The notes: a model not told the origin generated them from the letters alone. Positions 29,035 to 38,114 are shown, counted from the stretch's first letter. The stretch: 64,000 nt of DNA from an uncultured Psychrosphaera sp. (GCF_947500655.1 NZ_CANMSK010000016.1:34636-98635), one strand, 5' to 3'. Numbers and translations: made by a program.

Positions 29035-29463
29035 GTGCAAAAAAACTTTTCTAGAACAGATAGAGTTGCTCAACAAGTACAGCAAGAAATTGCGATGCTT
29101 TTACAACGTGACTTTAAAGATCCTCGTGTAGGTTGGGTTACTGTATCTTCAGTAGAAGTAACTCGTGATCTTGCTTACGTAACTGTGTTTGTAACATTGT
29201 TAGGTCAGGAAGAGGAAGAGGAAAAAATTAAACAAACTATTGAGATTTTAAATAAAGCTCAAGGTTTTTTCCGTTCAGAAATTGGCAAACGCATGCGTTT
29301 AAGAATTGTTCCTGAAATTAAGTTTGCCTACGACGACAGCTTAGTAACAGGTATTACAATGGCTCGTAAAGTTGATGAAGCAATTGCTAAAGATAATAAC
29401 TTACGTGCAGAAAGCGGCGATAATCCAGCTGATATAGATACAGATAGCGCGGAAAAAGAGTAA
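29035..29463 (+). CDS. rbfA: Ribosome-binding factor A
   Basis: A 142-residue KH-fold protein that assists maturation of the 16S rRNA 5' end, important in the cold. Signatures are FSRTDRVAQQVQQEIAMLLQRDFKDPRVG, VSSVEVTRDLAYVTVFV and LRIVPEIKFAYDDSL. The start is GTG with AGGAG upstream. The acidic C-terminal tail (GDNPADIDTDSAEKE) is common in the family. Two bases separate its stop from the truB start. Confidence 0.96.
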   Translation: MQKNFSRTDRVAQQVQQEIAMLLQRDFKDPRVGWVTVSSVEVTRDLAYVTVFVTLLGQEEEEEKIKQTIEILNKAQGFFRSEIGKRMRLRIVPEIKFAYDDSLVTGITMARKVDEAIAKDNNLRAESGDNPADIDTDSAEKE

Positions 29464-29465
29464 AG

Positions 29466-30416
29466 ATGGCACGACGTAAAAAAGGTCGGGCTATTTCCGG
29501 CATAGTATTGGTTGATAAGTCGCAAGGCTCTTCTTCAAACCATATATTACAAAGAGTTCGAGCTATTTACGGTGCTGAAAAAGCTGGGCATACCGGGGCA
29601 TTAGATCCTTTAGCAACAGGAATGTTGCCAGTATGTTTAGGTGAGGCAACTAAGTTTAGTCAATATTTATTAGAATCTGATAAGACTTATATAGTAACGG
29701 CTAAATTTGGTCAGCGCACCGACACCAGTGATGCAGATGGTGAGGTTGTTGAAACTCACGATGTGAATATCACAGAGCAACAAATTCTTGAGTTTAAAAA
29801 AACCTTAACCGGTCCAATTAAGCAAATTCCTACAATGTTTTCAGCTTTAAAACACAATGGGCAGCCGTTATATAAATTAGCCAGACAAGGTATTACGGTT
29901 GAACGTGAAGCTCGTCCAATAACGGTTTTTAGTTTTGAATTGTTACGCTTTGAAGGTGATGAAGCTGACTTTGAAATACATTGTTCAAAAGGGACTTATA
30001 TAAGAACCTTAGTTGATGATTTAGGTCAAATGTTAGGTTGTGGTGCTCATGTTCAAGCATTAAGACGCACTAAAGTTGCCAATTACCCAATTGATAAAAT
30101 GTTGACGGTTGATCAAATTCAACAGCTTAAAGATGACAACTTTATTGATGGCGATGAAAGTAACGGTGTTGATTATATAGTGTTAGATAGTCATTTATTG
30201 CCAATGGATAGTGCATTAGAAGAGCTTACTCGAATTGAAGTAACCGCAGATGAAGTGAAAACTTTACGTCACGGACAATTCCCAGCTAGGCAAATGCCAG
30301 ATCAAGAAGATTTAAAAGCCTATCAAATAGAAACCGGTGAGTTTATCGGCGTTGTTTCTATTAGACGTGGTGAGATAAGAACAAAACGCTTGGTTGTGAC
30401 TGAAAACTTCTTGTAA
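29466..30416 (+). CDS. truB: tRNA pseudouridine-55 synthase
   Basis: Makes pseudouridine 55 in the T-loop of tRNAs (316 residues, as in E. coli). The catalytic aspartate is in AEKAGHTGALDPLATGMLPVCLGEATKFSQ. Other hallmarks are FGQRTDTSDADGEV, SALKHNGQPLYKLARQG and CSKGTYIRTLVDDLG. The C-terminal PUA-like part is present. In E. coli rpsO follows directly; here the operon stops and a 7.4-kb block intervenes. Confidence 0.97.
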   Translation: MARRKKGRAISGIVLVDKSQGSSSNHILQRVRAIYGAEKAGHTGALDPLATGMLPVCLGEATKFSQYLLESDKTYIVTAKFGQRTDTSDADGEVVETHDVNITEQQILEFKKTLTGPIKQIPTMFSALKHNGQPLYKLARQGITVEREARPITVFSFELLRFEGDEADFEIHCSKGTYIRTLVDDLGQMLGCGAHVQALRRTKVANYPIDKMLTVDQIQQLKDDNFIDGDESNGVDYIVLDSHLLPMDSALEELTRIEVTADEVKTLRHGQFPARQMPDQEDLKAYQIETGEFIGVVSIRRGEIRTKRLVVTENFL

Positions 30417-30488
30417 CCATTAACGTTATTATTTGATGTTAAAGTAGTAGCTATTAATTGGCTTGATCAAAACGCTTGAATAAAACTA

Positions 30489-30525
30489 GTGCTGCTCTTT
30501 TGACTTAGAGCAACACTGTTTATTC
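30489..30525. terminator. Possible terminator between truB and the phytase gene
   Basis: GTG-C-TGCTC and GAGCA-A-CAC form an eight-pair stem with one mismatch around a ten-base loop, followed by a T-rich but broken tail. It lies between converging genes. The evidence is moderate. Confidence 0.4.
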
Positions 30526-30543
30526 TTTTCAATAACTAATGAA

Positions 30544-32448
30544 TTAATTATTGATTGTGCTTAACTTCTGATTTATCCAATCTTTTAATAAAGTTCCATC
30601 TACAAGTTTAAAGTTTTGCGGTGCTTTAGGCATAACATTACGACCATCTTGTACCACTAATAAGCCATTTGGTAGTTGCTTGCCAAGTGCTGAATTAGTT
30701 ACTGCTAAACCATCAGTTTCCGATACACCATCCACCATATTTTGCCAATTGTTAACAATGTCAAATGCACCTAGAAATTGGTTTTTATCATCTACAGCGT
30801 ACACTGCATAACGATTATTCCCTTGGCTAGATACAATAAGATAGTTTTTCCCATCTAGTTTATATAATCCCATACCTTCAATATCAGCAGCGAGCGTAGG
30901 GACAATTCCAGCAATGAAGGTATCAGGTTTATTTGAATCTATTTGTTTTAACCAAACACCTGTAGCTTCTTCACCGTAGAAGAGGCGCTGAGTTTCATCG
31001 TCGACCACACAGCCTTCTGGCTGACTTGGTACTGTCCATTCCATAGTTTTCTTGGCTAGTACTTTTTGTCCTGATACTGTGTATGCATCAAGGTTTAATT
31101 CATAGCGTTGAAATAGGCCGTCAGTGTCGTTTATCCAAACAGATATTTGTTGTGCTTTAACACTCATGCAAAGACCGTAAGGATCAGCTAAATCTGTTGT
31201 TATATCATTTAGAAATGTAGGCTCGCCAGTTGTTTTATCTATTGCAAATAAGCTAATACTTTTGGTTGTACGATTACTTGCGGCTGCTAAATCAACGATT
31301 TTATTGCCTAGCTTAACGTTATAACGAATGTCTACATTATTAACACGTCCAACGGCTAATTCATGTAGTAATTTACCATCCAATGTATACACATTAAGTC
31401 CATGTTTTTTATCAGTGCCATAAACTAAACTTTTATTTGGGTTAGTGTGATTTATCCAAATTGCTGGGTCGTCAGCTGCATCGCCATAAGCGTTAACTGG
31501 ATCAGTCTGTCCGTAAGGTAATAAACCTGTGACTTTGTTATTAACTTTGATGTCAGGACGTTTCTGAGCGGTAATTGATTGGGTGATTAGTGTTTCGCTA
31601 TTATCATCAAACACATTGACTAGTAAATCTTGACCTTGTCTTGTCACTTGTACTGTTTTTGGCGATAAGTGCTTTGGTAAATCGACAGATGTAACTTGCT
31701 TACTGCTAGCATTAAAAAACCAAAGCGCATTAACATCGGGGGAAACAATAACAACATCACCAGCTGAACTTGTATCTACGTATTCAATTTCTAACCCATC
31801 AGGTAATTGTATAAGTTGACGAACGACTTCATGCTCTGGGTTGGTAGAATAACGCCATACACCAATATTTTCTTCTGTGATGTATAACGACTCAGACAGC
31901 TCGTCAACGGCACAAGATTTCATATTCACGCCAACAGCAAAACGATTAACTTCTTTAGTTTGCCATTGCTGTGTACTCGCTTGATATATGGAGTAGTGTG
32001 TTGCCATACCAAGAACATCAACGGTGAATAAATCAATATTATTGTCATGACTGCTTAAACATATTGCATCAAAAGCTGATTGAGCTTGTTTAAAACGTTG
32101 TTTCACTGTGATTGCTGGGTGTTTAATATTAACTTCAGCTAAAACAATATCACCTGTATTTACGTCTATTGTTGCGACCACACCTAAGTCAGATTGATTT
32201 GGCATGCTTCTATAATCTAAATGTTCAGCGTTTATGTTTAGGGTATTAACAGGATTAAATTGCTTGTCTAATAATCCTAAACCTAAGGTTTCGCTGACGG
32301 CAATATGTTGAACTGAGTTAGTATTTTTAACATTCAGCTTTTTTAAAAATTGAGACTGTTTAAACCATGATGACTCTGCTGATACCGAACAACTGGCTAA
32401 GCAACTTACTAAACTAAATGTTAGTAAATTTTTTGATATATTTATCAT
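30544..32448 (-). CDS. Beta-propeller phytase lipoprotein, tandem-domain type
   Basis: A 634-residue calcium-dependent 3-phytase-family protein that removes phosphates from inositol hexakisphosphate. The N terminus ends in a lipobox, LASC with Cys20, so it is likely anchored to the outer membrane. The C-terminal half (about 310-634) holds the active propeller: DAADDPAIWINHTNPNKSLVYGTDKKHGLNVYTLDGK, VGRVNNVDIRYN, DPYGLCM, QPEGCVVDDETQRLFYGEEATGVW, ADIEGMGLY and SETDGLAV. The N-terminal half resembles a second, degenerate propeller lacking the DDPAIW block, as in known dual-domain phytases. It lies downstream of a TonB receptor on the same strand, its probable uptake partner. Confidence 0.88.
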   Translation of the reverse strand: MINISKNLLTFSLVSCLASCSVSAESSWFKQSQFLKKLNVKNTNSVQHIAVSETLGLGLLDKQFNPVNTLNINAEHLDYRSMPNQSDLGVVATIDVNTGDIVLAEVNIKHPAITVKQRFKQAQSAFDAICLSSHDNNIDLFTVDVLGMATHYSIYQASTQQWQTKEVNRFAVGVNMKSCAVDELSESLYITEENIGVWRYSTNPEHEVVRQLIQLPDGLEIEYVDTSSAGDVVIVSPDVNALWFFNASSKQVTSVDLPKHLSPKTVQVTRQGQDLLVNVFDDNSETLITQSITAQKRPDIKVNNKVTGLLPYGQTDPVNAYGDAADDPAIWINHTNPNKSLVYGTDKKHGLNVYTLDGKLLHELAVGRVNNVDIRYNVKLGNKIVDLAAASNRTTKSISLFAIDKTTGEPTFLNDITTDLADPYGLCMSVKAQQISVWINDTDGLFQRYELNLDAYTVSGQKVLAKKTMEWTVPSQPEGCVVDDETQRLFYGEEATGVWLKQIDSNKPDTFIAGIVPTLAADIEGMGLYKLDGKNYLIVSSQGNNRYAVYAVDDKNQFLGAFDIVNNWQNMVDGVSETDGLAVTNSALGKQLPNGLLVVQDGRNVMPKAPQNFKLVDGTLLKDWINQKLSTINN

Positions 32449-32559
32449 TTAATTGATGTCCTTTTTTACTACTATGACGCTTACACTAGAGTGGTAAATT
32501 AGTTGTTCGCTATGAACAATAAGCTAATAAAGTAAACGTTTATAAAACTATCTATTGCT

Positions 32560-32580
32560 AAAGGGAGCAGAGCTCCCTTT
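32560..32580 (-). terminator. Hairpin between TonB receptor and phytase genes
   Basis: AAAGGGAGC and GCTCCCTTT form a perfect nine-base-pair stem with a three-base loop, 29 bp after the receptor stop. The T-tract is short (TTT), so it may only attenuate, giving more receptor than phytase. Confidence 0.45.
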
Positions 32581-32608
32581 GATTTATTTAACTATTTTTG
32601 ACGAATTT

Positions 32609-35287
32609 CTACATCTGCCAGCGGAAACCAACTTCAACTGTACGACCGTACTCTTCGTACTGCGCATTTTTATTAGGTTGATCAAAGTAGTTATAGAAAG
32701 GTTCATCCGTTAAGTTAACTGCATTAAAGTAAATCGTCATTTCTTCATTCATGTAGTACTTAGCAGTGAAATCTATTTGCTGATGTGTATCTTCCATGCG
32801 TAACATGTCACCATCAATTTCTTCTAGGTTGTCACTTTTGTAAGTAGTGGTTAAGCGTAAATTTAGATCGTTGGTTTCATAACCAATAGTGAAGTTCATA
32901 ATAGTGTCTGACTGATTTGGTAAGCTAGTTTCGTAGCGTTCACCGTCTAGCATTGTCACCGCATTTGAGCTTGAGAATGTACCGTTAGTCGAAAGTAGTA
33001 AACCGTTATCAAACGCTTTGACCCAAGATAATTCAATACCACTTAATTCTGCAGTTTCACCGTTTACCGCTTGCACAACTTCATCAAAACCGTCCCATTC
33101 TGGTGTGTCAGCAACATCAGCAAATATGACAAAGTTTTCAATCTCTTTGTAAAAGATGCCCGCTGAAATAATACCTATGTGGCCTGGATAATACTCTAAT
33201 GCAAAGTCTAAGTTGGTTGACTCATAAGGCTTTAATTCTGGGTTACCTACTTCAGCCTCACGTTCAGTTACGAACTCTCCGTCATCTTCTTCTGTTTTGC
33301 TTTCTATTATTTGAAAGGCTGCGGCGTCTTCAAATTTAGGACGTGAAATAGTTTCAGTATATGCAGCGCGGCCAATTAATTTATCTGAAAACTCATAACG
33401 TAAGTTCACACTTGGTAACAAATGGCTGTAATCACGTTCTACATTCCATAACGTGTTAACAACTTCTTCTACGTCAGTTTCTTCATTTTCAATTAGCTCA
33501 ACACGCATACCTGTTGTACTAAAATCAGTTTGTTCGTAACGTAATCCTGCCACCACTCGTAATTTATCTATGTTTATTTTAGCCATAGCGTAAGCAGCGA
33601 AGATGTCTTCATTGTAAACGTACGATGCACCGTTTGATTCTAATTCAGAATCTAGTTCTGCTAATTCTAAATTATCTTTGTTAGCCGCAAAGTCAGCTCT
33701 TAGATCTGAGCGGGAAAATGCAGGTCCAAATGTGCCAAGCCCCCAATCTGGAGTCGCTGACTCAAAGTCCGCACCAGAAATTCCATCAAAGTCACCATCG
33801 TAAATTGAGATATTAGCTTCGGTACTTTTTTCTCTGCTACGTAATTTAGCACCTGTTTTAAATTCAGCAATATGGTCGCCTATGGTGAATTGACGAGTTA
33901 AATCAATTTTCCCGCTAAATTCAGTATCTTCTGCATAATTCTTTTCAAATGATACTTCATCAAGCTCGTATGTTGAGGTATCCAATACAGAATTATCCAT
34001 TGTCACTGATGGTATTTGAGTTTCTAAATCTGCATCAATTTCTTCGTTTTCAGTTACAAAGGTATAATACAAAGCGCTAGGTTCGTCTTCATTAGAGTAG
34101 GCATAACCAAGCTGGTAATTAAGTGTCCATAGGTTGGAAATATTTTCACCGCCCAGTGCCACACTCATAATGGTCTGTGTTTCTTCGCGGTCTTTTGTGC
34201 CAGCTTCAATTTCTGAATCTTCACCATCTAAGATAAATGTATTGGCTAGTCTAAATTCATTGTCGGTAAATTCATTGTACATAGTACGAATGTAATAAGA
34301 GTTTTTGTAGTCAGGGCGGAAGTCTAAGTTAATAGCTGCGCCAATGCGCTCACGAGAAATATCATAAAAACGTTGCTCTACTTCATCGTCGCCATTTGAT
34401 TCAATATTATCTGAACCAAAATCTCGGCTTTGCCAAGATACGGCTCCAGCGATACCTACTTCATCATTAATTAAATGTGTGGCACTGGCTGAAACTTTAG
34501 GGCTTGTTTCGCTACGTAATGCATTTTGACTAAGTTGAGCATTTAATGTTGCGGTTGTGCCGTTTCGGTCAAATGCACTAACACTTCTTACTTCAACGGT
34601 TCCGCCAATTGCATCACCATCCATATCAGGAGTGATTGATTTTGACACGGCTAATGTTTGAATTAATTCAGACGGGATAACATCTAAAGCAACCGAGCGT
34701 ACACCACCTTCAGGTGACGGTACGTTTAGGCCATTAATAACAACGTTATTTAGATTAGGATCGATGCCACGAATACTAACAAAACGACCTTCACCTTGGT
34801 CTCGTTCGATAGACAAACCCGGTAATCGTTGCAAAGACTCGGCTGCATTTTGGTCTGGAAATTGACCAATACCATCGGCCGATACAATTGAACGAATACT
34901 ATCAGCAACTCGTTTTTGATTGATTGCACTGGCTTGTCCAGAATTTTGACCTAGTACAAGAACTTCTTCAAGGTTTTTCTCATTTAATGAAAGTATCAAA
35001 GGAGCGTTTCCACTTTCCTTTATAACAATAGTTTGCACTAATGTTTCTGCGCCTACATAAGTTACTTCTAAAGTATAAGTACCGGCCGGTAATTGTTTAA
35101 AGTTAAAGCTACCGTTAGAGTTAGTTTGAGTTTTTATATTCAACTCTTTAATTTCAATACTCGCACCAGCAAATATTTGAGAGTTAGAATTTGTTACTTT
35201 ACCAACCACAACTGTATCAGCGTGAGCATTACCAACATACATTGCCGCGGCACAAGCCATGGCGATTACAGATAATTTAGCTTTCAT
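32609..35287 (-). CDS. TonB-dependent receptor linked to phytase
   Basis: An 892-residue outer-membrane receptor. A signal peptide (AMACAAAMYVGNAHA) is followed by a carboxypeptidase-regulatory-like domain at about 25-105 (GASIEIKELNIKTQTNSNGSFNFKQLPAGTYTLEVTYVGAE) and a TonB box region (LEEVLVLGQ). The plug follows (FPDQNAAESLQRLPGLSIERDQGEGRFVSIRGIDPNLNNVVINGLNVPSPEGG), then a large barrel ending in VEVGFRWQM. The plug type belongs to the Xanthomonas/Caulobacter receptor group used for polymers and sugar derivatives. Linkage to phytase suggests inositol phosphates as ligand. It is divergent from the GGDEF-AraC pair. Confidence 0.9.
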   Translation of the reverse strand: MKAKLSVIAMACAAAMYVGNAHADTVVVGKVTNSNSQIFAGASIEIKELNIKTQTNSNGSFNFKQLPAGTYTLEVTYVGAETLVQTIVIKESGNAPLILSLNEKNLEEVLVLGQNSGQASAINQKRVADSIRSIVSADGIGQFPDQNAAESLQRLPGLSIERDQGEGRFVSIRGIDPNLNNVVINGLNVPSPEGGVRSVALDVIPSELIQTLAVSKSITPDMDGDAIGGTVEVRSVSAFDRNGTTATLNAQLSQNALRSETSPKVSASATHLINDEVGIAGAVSWQSRDFGSDNIESNGDDEVEQRFYDISRERIGAAINLDFRPDYKNSYYIRTMYNEFTDNEFRLANTFILDGEDSEIEAGTKDREETQTIMSVALGGENISNLWTLNYQLGYAYSNEDEPSALYYTFVTENEEIDADLETQIPSVTMDNSVLDTSTYELDEVSFEKNYAEDTEFSGKIDLTRQFTIGDHIAEFKTGAKLRSREKSTEANISIYDGDFDGISGADFESATPDWGLGTFGPAFSRSDLRADFAANKDNLELAELDSELESNGASYVYNEDIFAAYAMAKINIDKLRVVAGLRYEQTDFSTTGMRVELIENEETDVEEVVNTLWNVERDYSHLLPSVNLRYEFSDKLIGRAAYTETISRPKFEDAAAFQIIESKTEEDDGEFVTEREAEVGNPELKPYESTNLDFALEYYPGHIGIISAGIFYKEIENFVIFADVADTPEWDGFDEVVQAVNGETAELSGIELSWVKAFDNGLLLSTNGTFSSSNAVTMLDGERYETSLPNQSDTIMNFTIGYETNDLNLRLTTTYKSDNLEEIDGDMLRMEDTHQQIDFTAKYYMNEEMTIYFNAVNLTDEPFYNYFDQPNKNAQYEEYGRTVEVGFRWQM

Positions 35288-35612
35288 GATCTTCTTCCAA
35301 AGTTAATTATTATTGAATGTGTTACGTAAAAAGTGGAGTGACTATAAAAGCGTAAAATGACAATTAAGTTACATAGGTTGATAGATATTCTTGAATAAAG
35401 ATGAAAATCACTGAATTTATATCAATAGGAAGAACATGTGAGCTAATTTGACCCCTTTGCAACAAGGAGGGGAAACCATATGTTTTTGATTTTTTTCTTT
35501 TTCTGTCATCTTATCGTTATATTTACTGAGCTAAACTGACCCTGCTATTTTCACAACCAAATCTATTCACACGTAAACTGGTTGGCGATTTAATTATTTT
35601 TGAGAGAACCAC
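35288..35612. other. Divergent intergenic region, TonB receptor / GGDEF gene
   Basis: A 325-bp gap with two copies of a 16-base direct repeat (listed separately) and, between them, a strong AAGGAGG at 35465-35471 followed by an ATG at 35480 opening a 19-codon frame to 35539. The frame encodes a phenylalanine-rich hydrophobic peptide. I cannot support it as a gene beyond its ribosome binding site. On the receptor side only a single half-site resembling a Pho box (TTGTCAT, minus strand) is seen. Confidence 0.5.
35439..35542. repeat. Pair of 16-base direct repeats
   Basis: TGAGCTAATTTGACCC at 35439-35454 and TGAGCTAAACTGACCC at 35527-35542 differ at two central bases and are 88 bp apart. They bracket the short hydrophobic frame with a strong ribosome binding site. 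They may be a regulator's paired binding sites, or the ends of a decayed element. Confidence 0.5.
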
Positions 35613-36542
35613 ATGAACCTATCGTTACTCTGGCGCCATACATCATTATTGGTGGTGTTCACTGTTTGTTTGTTATTACCTTTTGTATTGATGATCAATT
35701 TAGGAATAGCCAAAGACGTTGAAGAATATAAATGGACCGATATTATTGGGGAGGGCAGTGTTGCTCTGCTAACCATATTGTGGGTTATATCGGCGTTAGC
35801 AAGCCGTCCACCTGGGCTGGTGACAAGAATGCTAGTGCTAGGATTGTCGTGCTTTATGTTTTCATGTTTGCTAGATGTTATTGACGAATTTTTACGTTAT
35901 GACAGTGAGCATATTTGGATGTCAATGGTGGAGTCGATTCCTGCGGCTATTGGTATGATCATTATGTCGGTAGCATTGTACTTATGGCATCTTGAGCAAT
36001 TGGCACTTAATCGCCAATTACAGAGACGTGAATTTGAACATCGTTCATTTGAAAAAATTGATGTGATCACTCAACTATATCGAGTCGATTATTGGCGAGA
36101 GCGGGCTGAGGAAATACAACAACGTAATATTTCTGCCGCTATTGTTGTATTAGATATTAATGATTTTTCTAATTTTAATTTGAAATTTGGTGACACAGAA
36201 GGGGATCGTTTTTTAAGAGAAGTAGCGCACTTAATCTTAATGAATCTCAGACCTATGGATTTAGTTAGCCGCTACGCTGGTGACAGATTTGTTATTTTAT
36301 TACCTGAGTCTACGTTAGCTAATGCTGTAGATATGGCGGAGCAAGTTGAGAATAGTGTAAAAAATGTTGCCTTTAAAGCGAATGAACAAACCACGGCTGC
36401 GTTTCAAAGTGTAAGAACCGCAGTACGGGTATTAATGCCAAATACCTCATTGCAACAATGTTTAACTGAGTTAAATATTGAGTTAGATAATAAAAGTCAG
36501 TTGGCTAATTCACTTCAAAATAACCAACATAAGGTTGCATAA
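35613..36542 (+). CDS. Membrane GGDEF-domain protein with degenerate active site
   Basis: A 309-residue protein with four membrane spans in residues 1-130 and a C-terminal GGDEF domain from about 150. The signature loop reads A222-G223-D224-R225-F226 in place of GGDEF. The catalytic third-position acid remains, but the metal-binding glutamate is arginine, so diguanylate cyclase activity is doubtful. The I-site cannot be assigned. The upstream substrate segment LDINDFSNFNLKFGDTEGDRFLREVA is only partly conserved. It is six bases before an AraC-type gene, suggesting a membrane sensor-regulator pair. Confidence 0.82.
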   Translation: MNLSLLWRHTSLLVVFTVCLLLPFVLMINLGIAKDVEEYKWTDIIGEGSVALLTILWVISALASRPPGLVTRMLVLGLSCFMFSCLLDVIDEFLRYDSEHIWMSMVESIPAAIGMIIMSVALYLWHLEQLALNRQLQRREFEHRSFEKIDVITQLYRVDYWRERAEEIQQRNISAAIVVLDINDFSNFNLKFGDTEGDRFLREVAHLILMNLRPMDLVSRYAGDRFVILLPESTLANAVDMAEQVENSVKNVAFKANEQTTAAFQSVRTAVRVLMPNTSLQQCLTELNIELDNKSQLANSLQNNQHKVA

Positions 36543-36547
36543 AGGCT

Positions 36548-37576
36548 GTGACTTACCTTAATTATCAAGACAAATATTTACCATTAGAGCTGTACGCAGC
36601 TACCGTGGTGGATGTGTGTATTGCTAGAGGGGTAAACATAAATAAACTATTACGTGGTACCGGAGTTTTTAAAGCCGATATTATAAAAGGTGAACATGCC
36701 AGTCCGAGCCAAATTTTACGTTTGTTTAGCAATGCACAAGCGTTAACGCCGGGTTACGATTGTGCGTTTCAGATTGGACGGCGTTTGGCTGCAAATCAAC
36801 AAAATACGGTTATGCAAGCCTTGCACTATAGCCGTAGTTTTGAAGAGTCCTTACGCTTAGTTACACTGTTTGAGAATATATGTAGTCCATTTATTGCAGC
36901 TACATTCATTAAACAAAACGGCAGTGGCTATTGGTTATTAAAGCAAAAGTTGGGCTTAGGCAAGCTAGAACAGTTTGTGATGGAAATCTTTTGTACTGCT
37001 TTAGTGAGTTTAAGTCAGCACGTATTAGGCCATAGAGTTAAATTTTATTTTGGTTTTCAGTGGCAGAAACCAAAGCAAATTCAAGAATATGAAGAAAATT
37101 TAGGTTACCGAACCTATTTTGAGCAACCTGCAAATGTTATTGCTGTTCAGTGGTCATCGTTGGCCAAGAGTAACGTTAACCGAAATGACTTATTAAAACG
37201 CCATGCAATTCATAAAGCCAATAAGTTAATAATGTGTAAATTCAGTTTATTGGAACATGTACGTTATTTAATTGCTGGTTCCCCAATAGCTCCTTTACCT
37301 CAAATTGCTGAGCAGCTTAAAACAAGTCCTGCAACGTTAAAACGAAAGTTAAAAGAACATGGCAGCAGTTTTAAGCAATTGCATGATGAAGTAAGAAAGC
37401 ACCAAGCAATACATTGTTTAATCCTACAAGGTTTGAATAATGAACAAAGCGCACTGTTAATGGATATTTCTGACGCAACTAATTTTCGTCGTTCGATAAA
37501 ACGTTGGACCGGCTATACACCATCAGAGTTGAAGAAAACATGTGACTTTTTACCTTTGATTGTTTTGCCATCATAA
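36548..37576 (+). CDS. AraC-family transcriptional regulator
   Basis: A 342-residue regulator with an N-terminal arabinose-binding-like domain (about 15-200, LTPGYDCAFQIGRRLAANQ region) as in OruR/ArgR-type AraC proteins, and a C-terminal double HTH (about 235-335, PLPQIAEQLKTSPATLKRKLKEHGSSFKQLHDEVRKHQAIH and FRRSIKRWTGYTPSELKK). The predicted GTG start has AAAGG only two bases upstream, so expression may depend on coupling with the GGDEF gene, whose stop is five bases before. Targets are unknown; the divergent TonB receptor and phytase are candidates. Confidence 0.85.
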   Translation: MTYLNYQDKYLPLELYAATVVDVCIARGVNINKLLRGTGVFKADIIKGEHASPSQILRLFSNAQALTPGYDCAFQIGRRLAANQQNTVMQALHYSRSFEESLRLVTLFENICSPFIAATFIKQNGSGYWLLKQKLGLGKLEQFVMEIFCTALVSLSQHVLGHRVKFYFGFQWQKPKQIQEYEENLGYRTYFEQPANVIAVQWSSLAKSNVNRNDLLKRHAIHKANKLIMCKFSLLEHVRYLIAGSPIAPLPQIAEQLKTSPATLKRKLKEHGSSFKQLHDEVRKHQAIHCLILQGLNNEQSALLMDISDATNFRRSIKRWTGYTPSELKKTCDFLPLIVLPS

Positions 37577-37680
37577 AACTTGCCATTATCATTCATGATA
37601 AATATCAGCAGAACATCATATATTCATATTAGATTGTCGAAAGTATTTTTAATAACTGCCTTTTATACGGTGGAGTAGGC

Positions 37681-37708
37681 TTGCAATTTAGTGTGGATTA
37701 AGTAGAAT
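37681..37708 (+). promoter_or_regulatory. Promoter of rpsO
   Basis: TTGCAA (37681-37686) and TAGAAT (37703-37708), each a good partial match to sigma70 hexamers, are separated by 16 bp. They lie about 90 bp before the rpsO start, leaving room for a structured leader as in the S15 autoregulated mRNA. The region contains a CTCCTCT / AGAGGGG pair that could pair. An independent promoter is needed because truB is far away. Confidence 0.55.
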
Positions 37709-37796
37709 ACGCGCTCCTCTTTTATATAGAGGGGTCCTTTGTTGGCTGAGTTAGTGATCGGCTGGCATAACAATTAATTATTTTCTGGAGAGACTT

Positions 37797-38066
37797 ATGT
37801 CACTAAGCGTTGAAGAAAAAGCAGCAATCCTAGCTGAACACAGCACTGGCGAAAACGATACTGGTTCTACACAAGTTCAAGTTGCGTTATTAACAGCTGA
37901 TATCAACAAATTACAAGGCCACTTTAAAGAGCATAAAAAAGACAACCATTCACGTCGTGGTCTTTTACGTAAAGTTAGCCAACGTCGTAAATTGTTAGAT
38001 TACTTCAAAGGTAAAAACCTTGAAGCTTATAAAGATTTAATTCAAAAATTAGGCCTACGTCGTTAA
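37797..38066 (+). CDS. rpsO: 30S ribosomal protein S15
   Basis: An 89-residue primary-binding protein of the 30S subunit that organises the central domain of 16S rRNA. The full family pattern is present: [68 protein letters not shown]. In E. coli S15 represses its own translation through a leader pseudoknot; a leader of suitable length exists here. A terminator separates it from pnp. Confidence 0.98.
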   Translation: MSLSVEEKAAILAEHSTGENDTGSTQVQVALLTADINKLQGHFKEHKKDNHSRRGLLRKVSQRRKLLDYFKGKNLEAYKDLIQKLGLRR

Positions 38067-38085
38067 TCGATGTTTGCATAATTAG

Positions 38086-38114
38086 AAAAAAGGAGCATTT
38101 ATGCTCCTTTTTTT
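38086..38114 (+). terminator. Intrinsic terminator of rpsO
   Basis: AAAAAAGGAGCA and TGCTCCTTTTTTT pair around a short loop with a long T-tract, 20 bp after the rpsO stop. Partial read-through to pnp is expected as in E. coli. Confidence 0.9.

Noticed and set aside
35288..35400. Pho box before the phytase-linked TonB receptor
   Set aside because: Only a single TTGTCAT-like half-site is present on the minus strand; a PhoB box needs two at 11-bp spacing.
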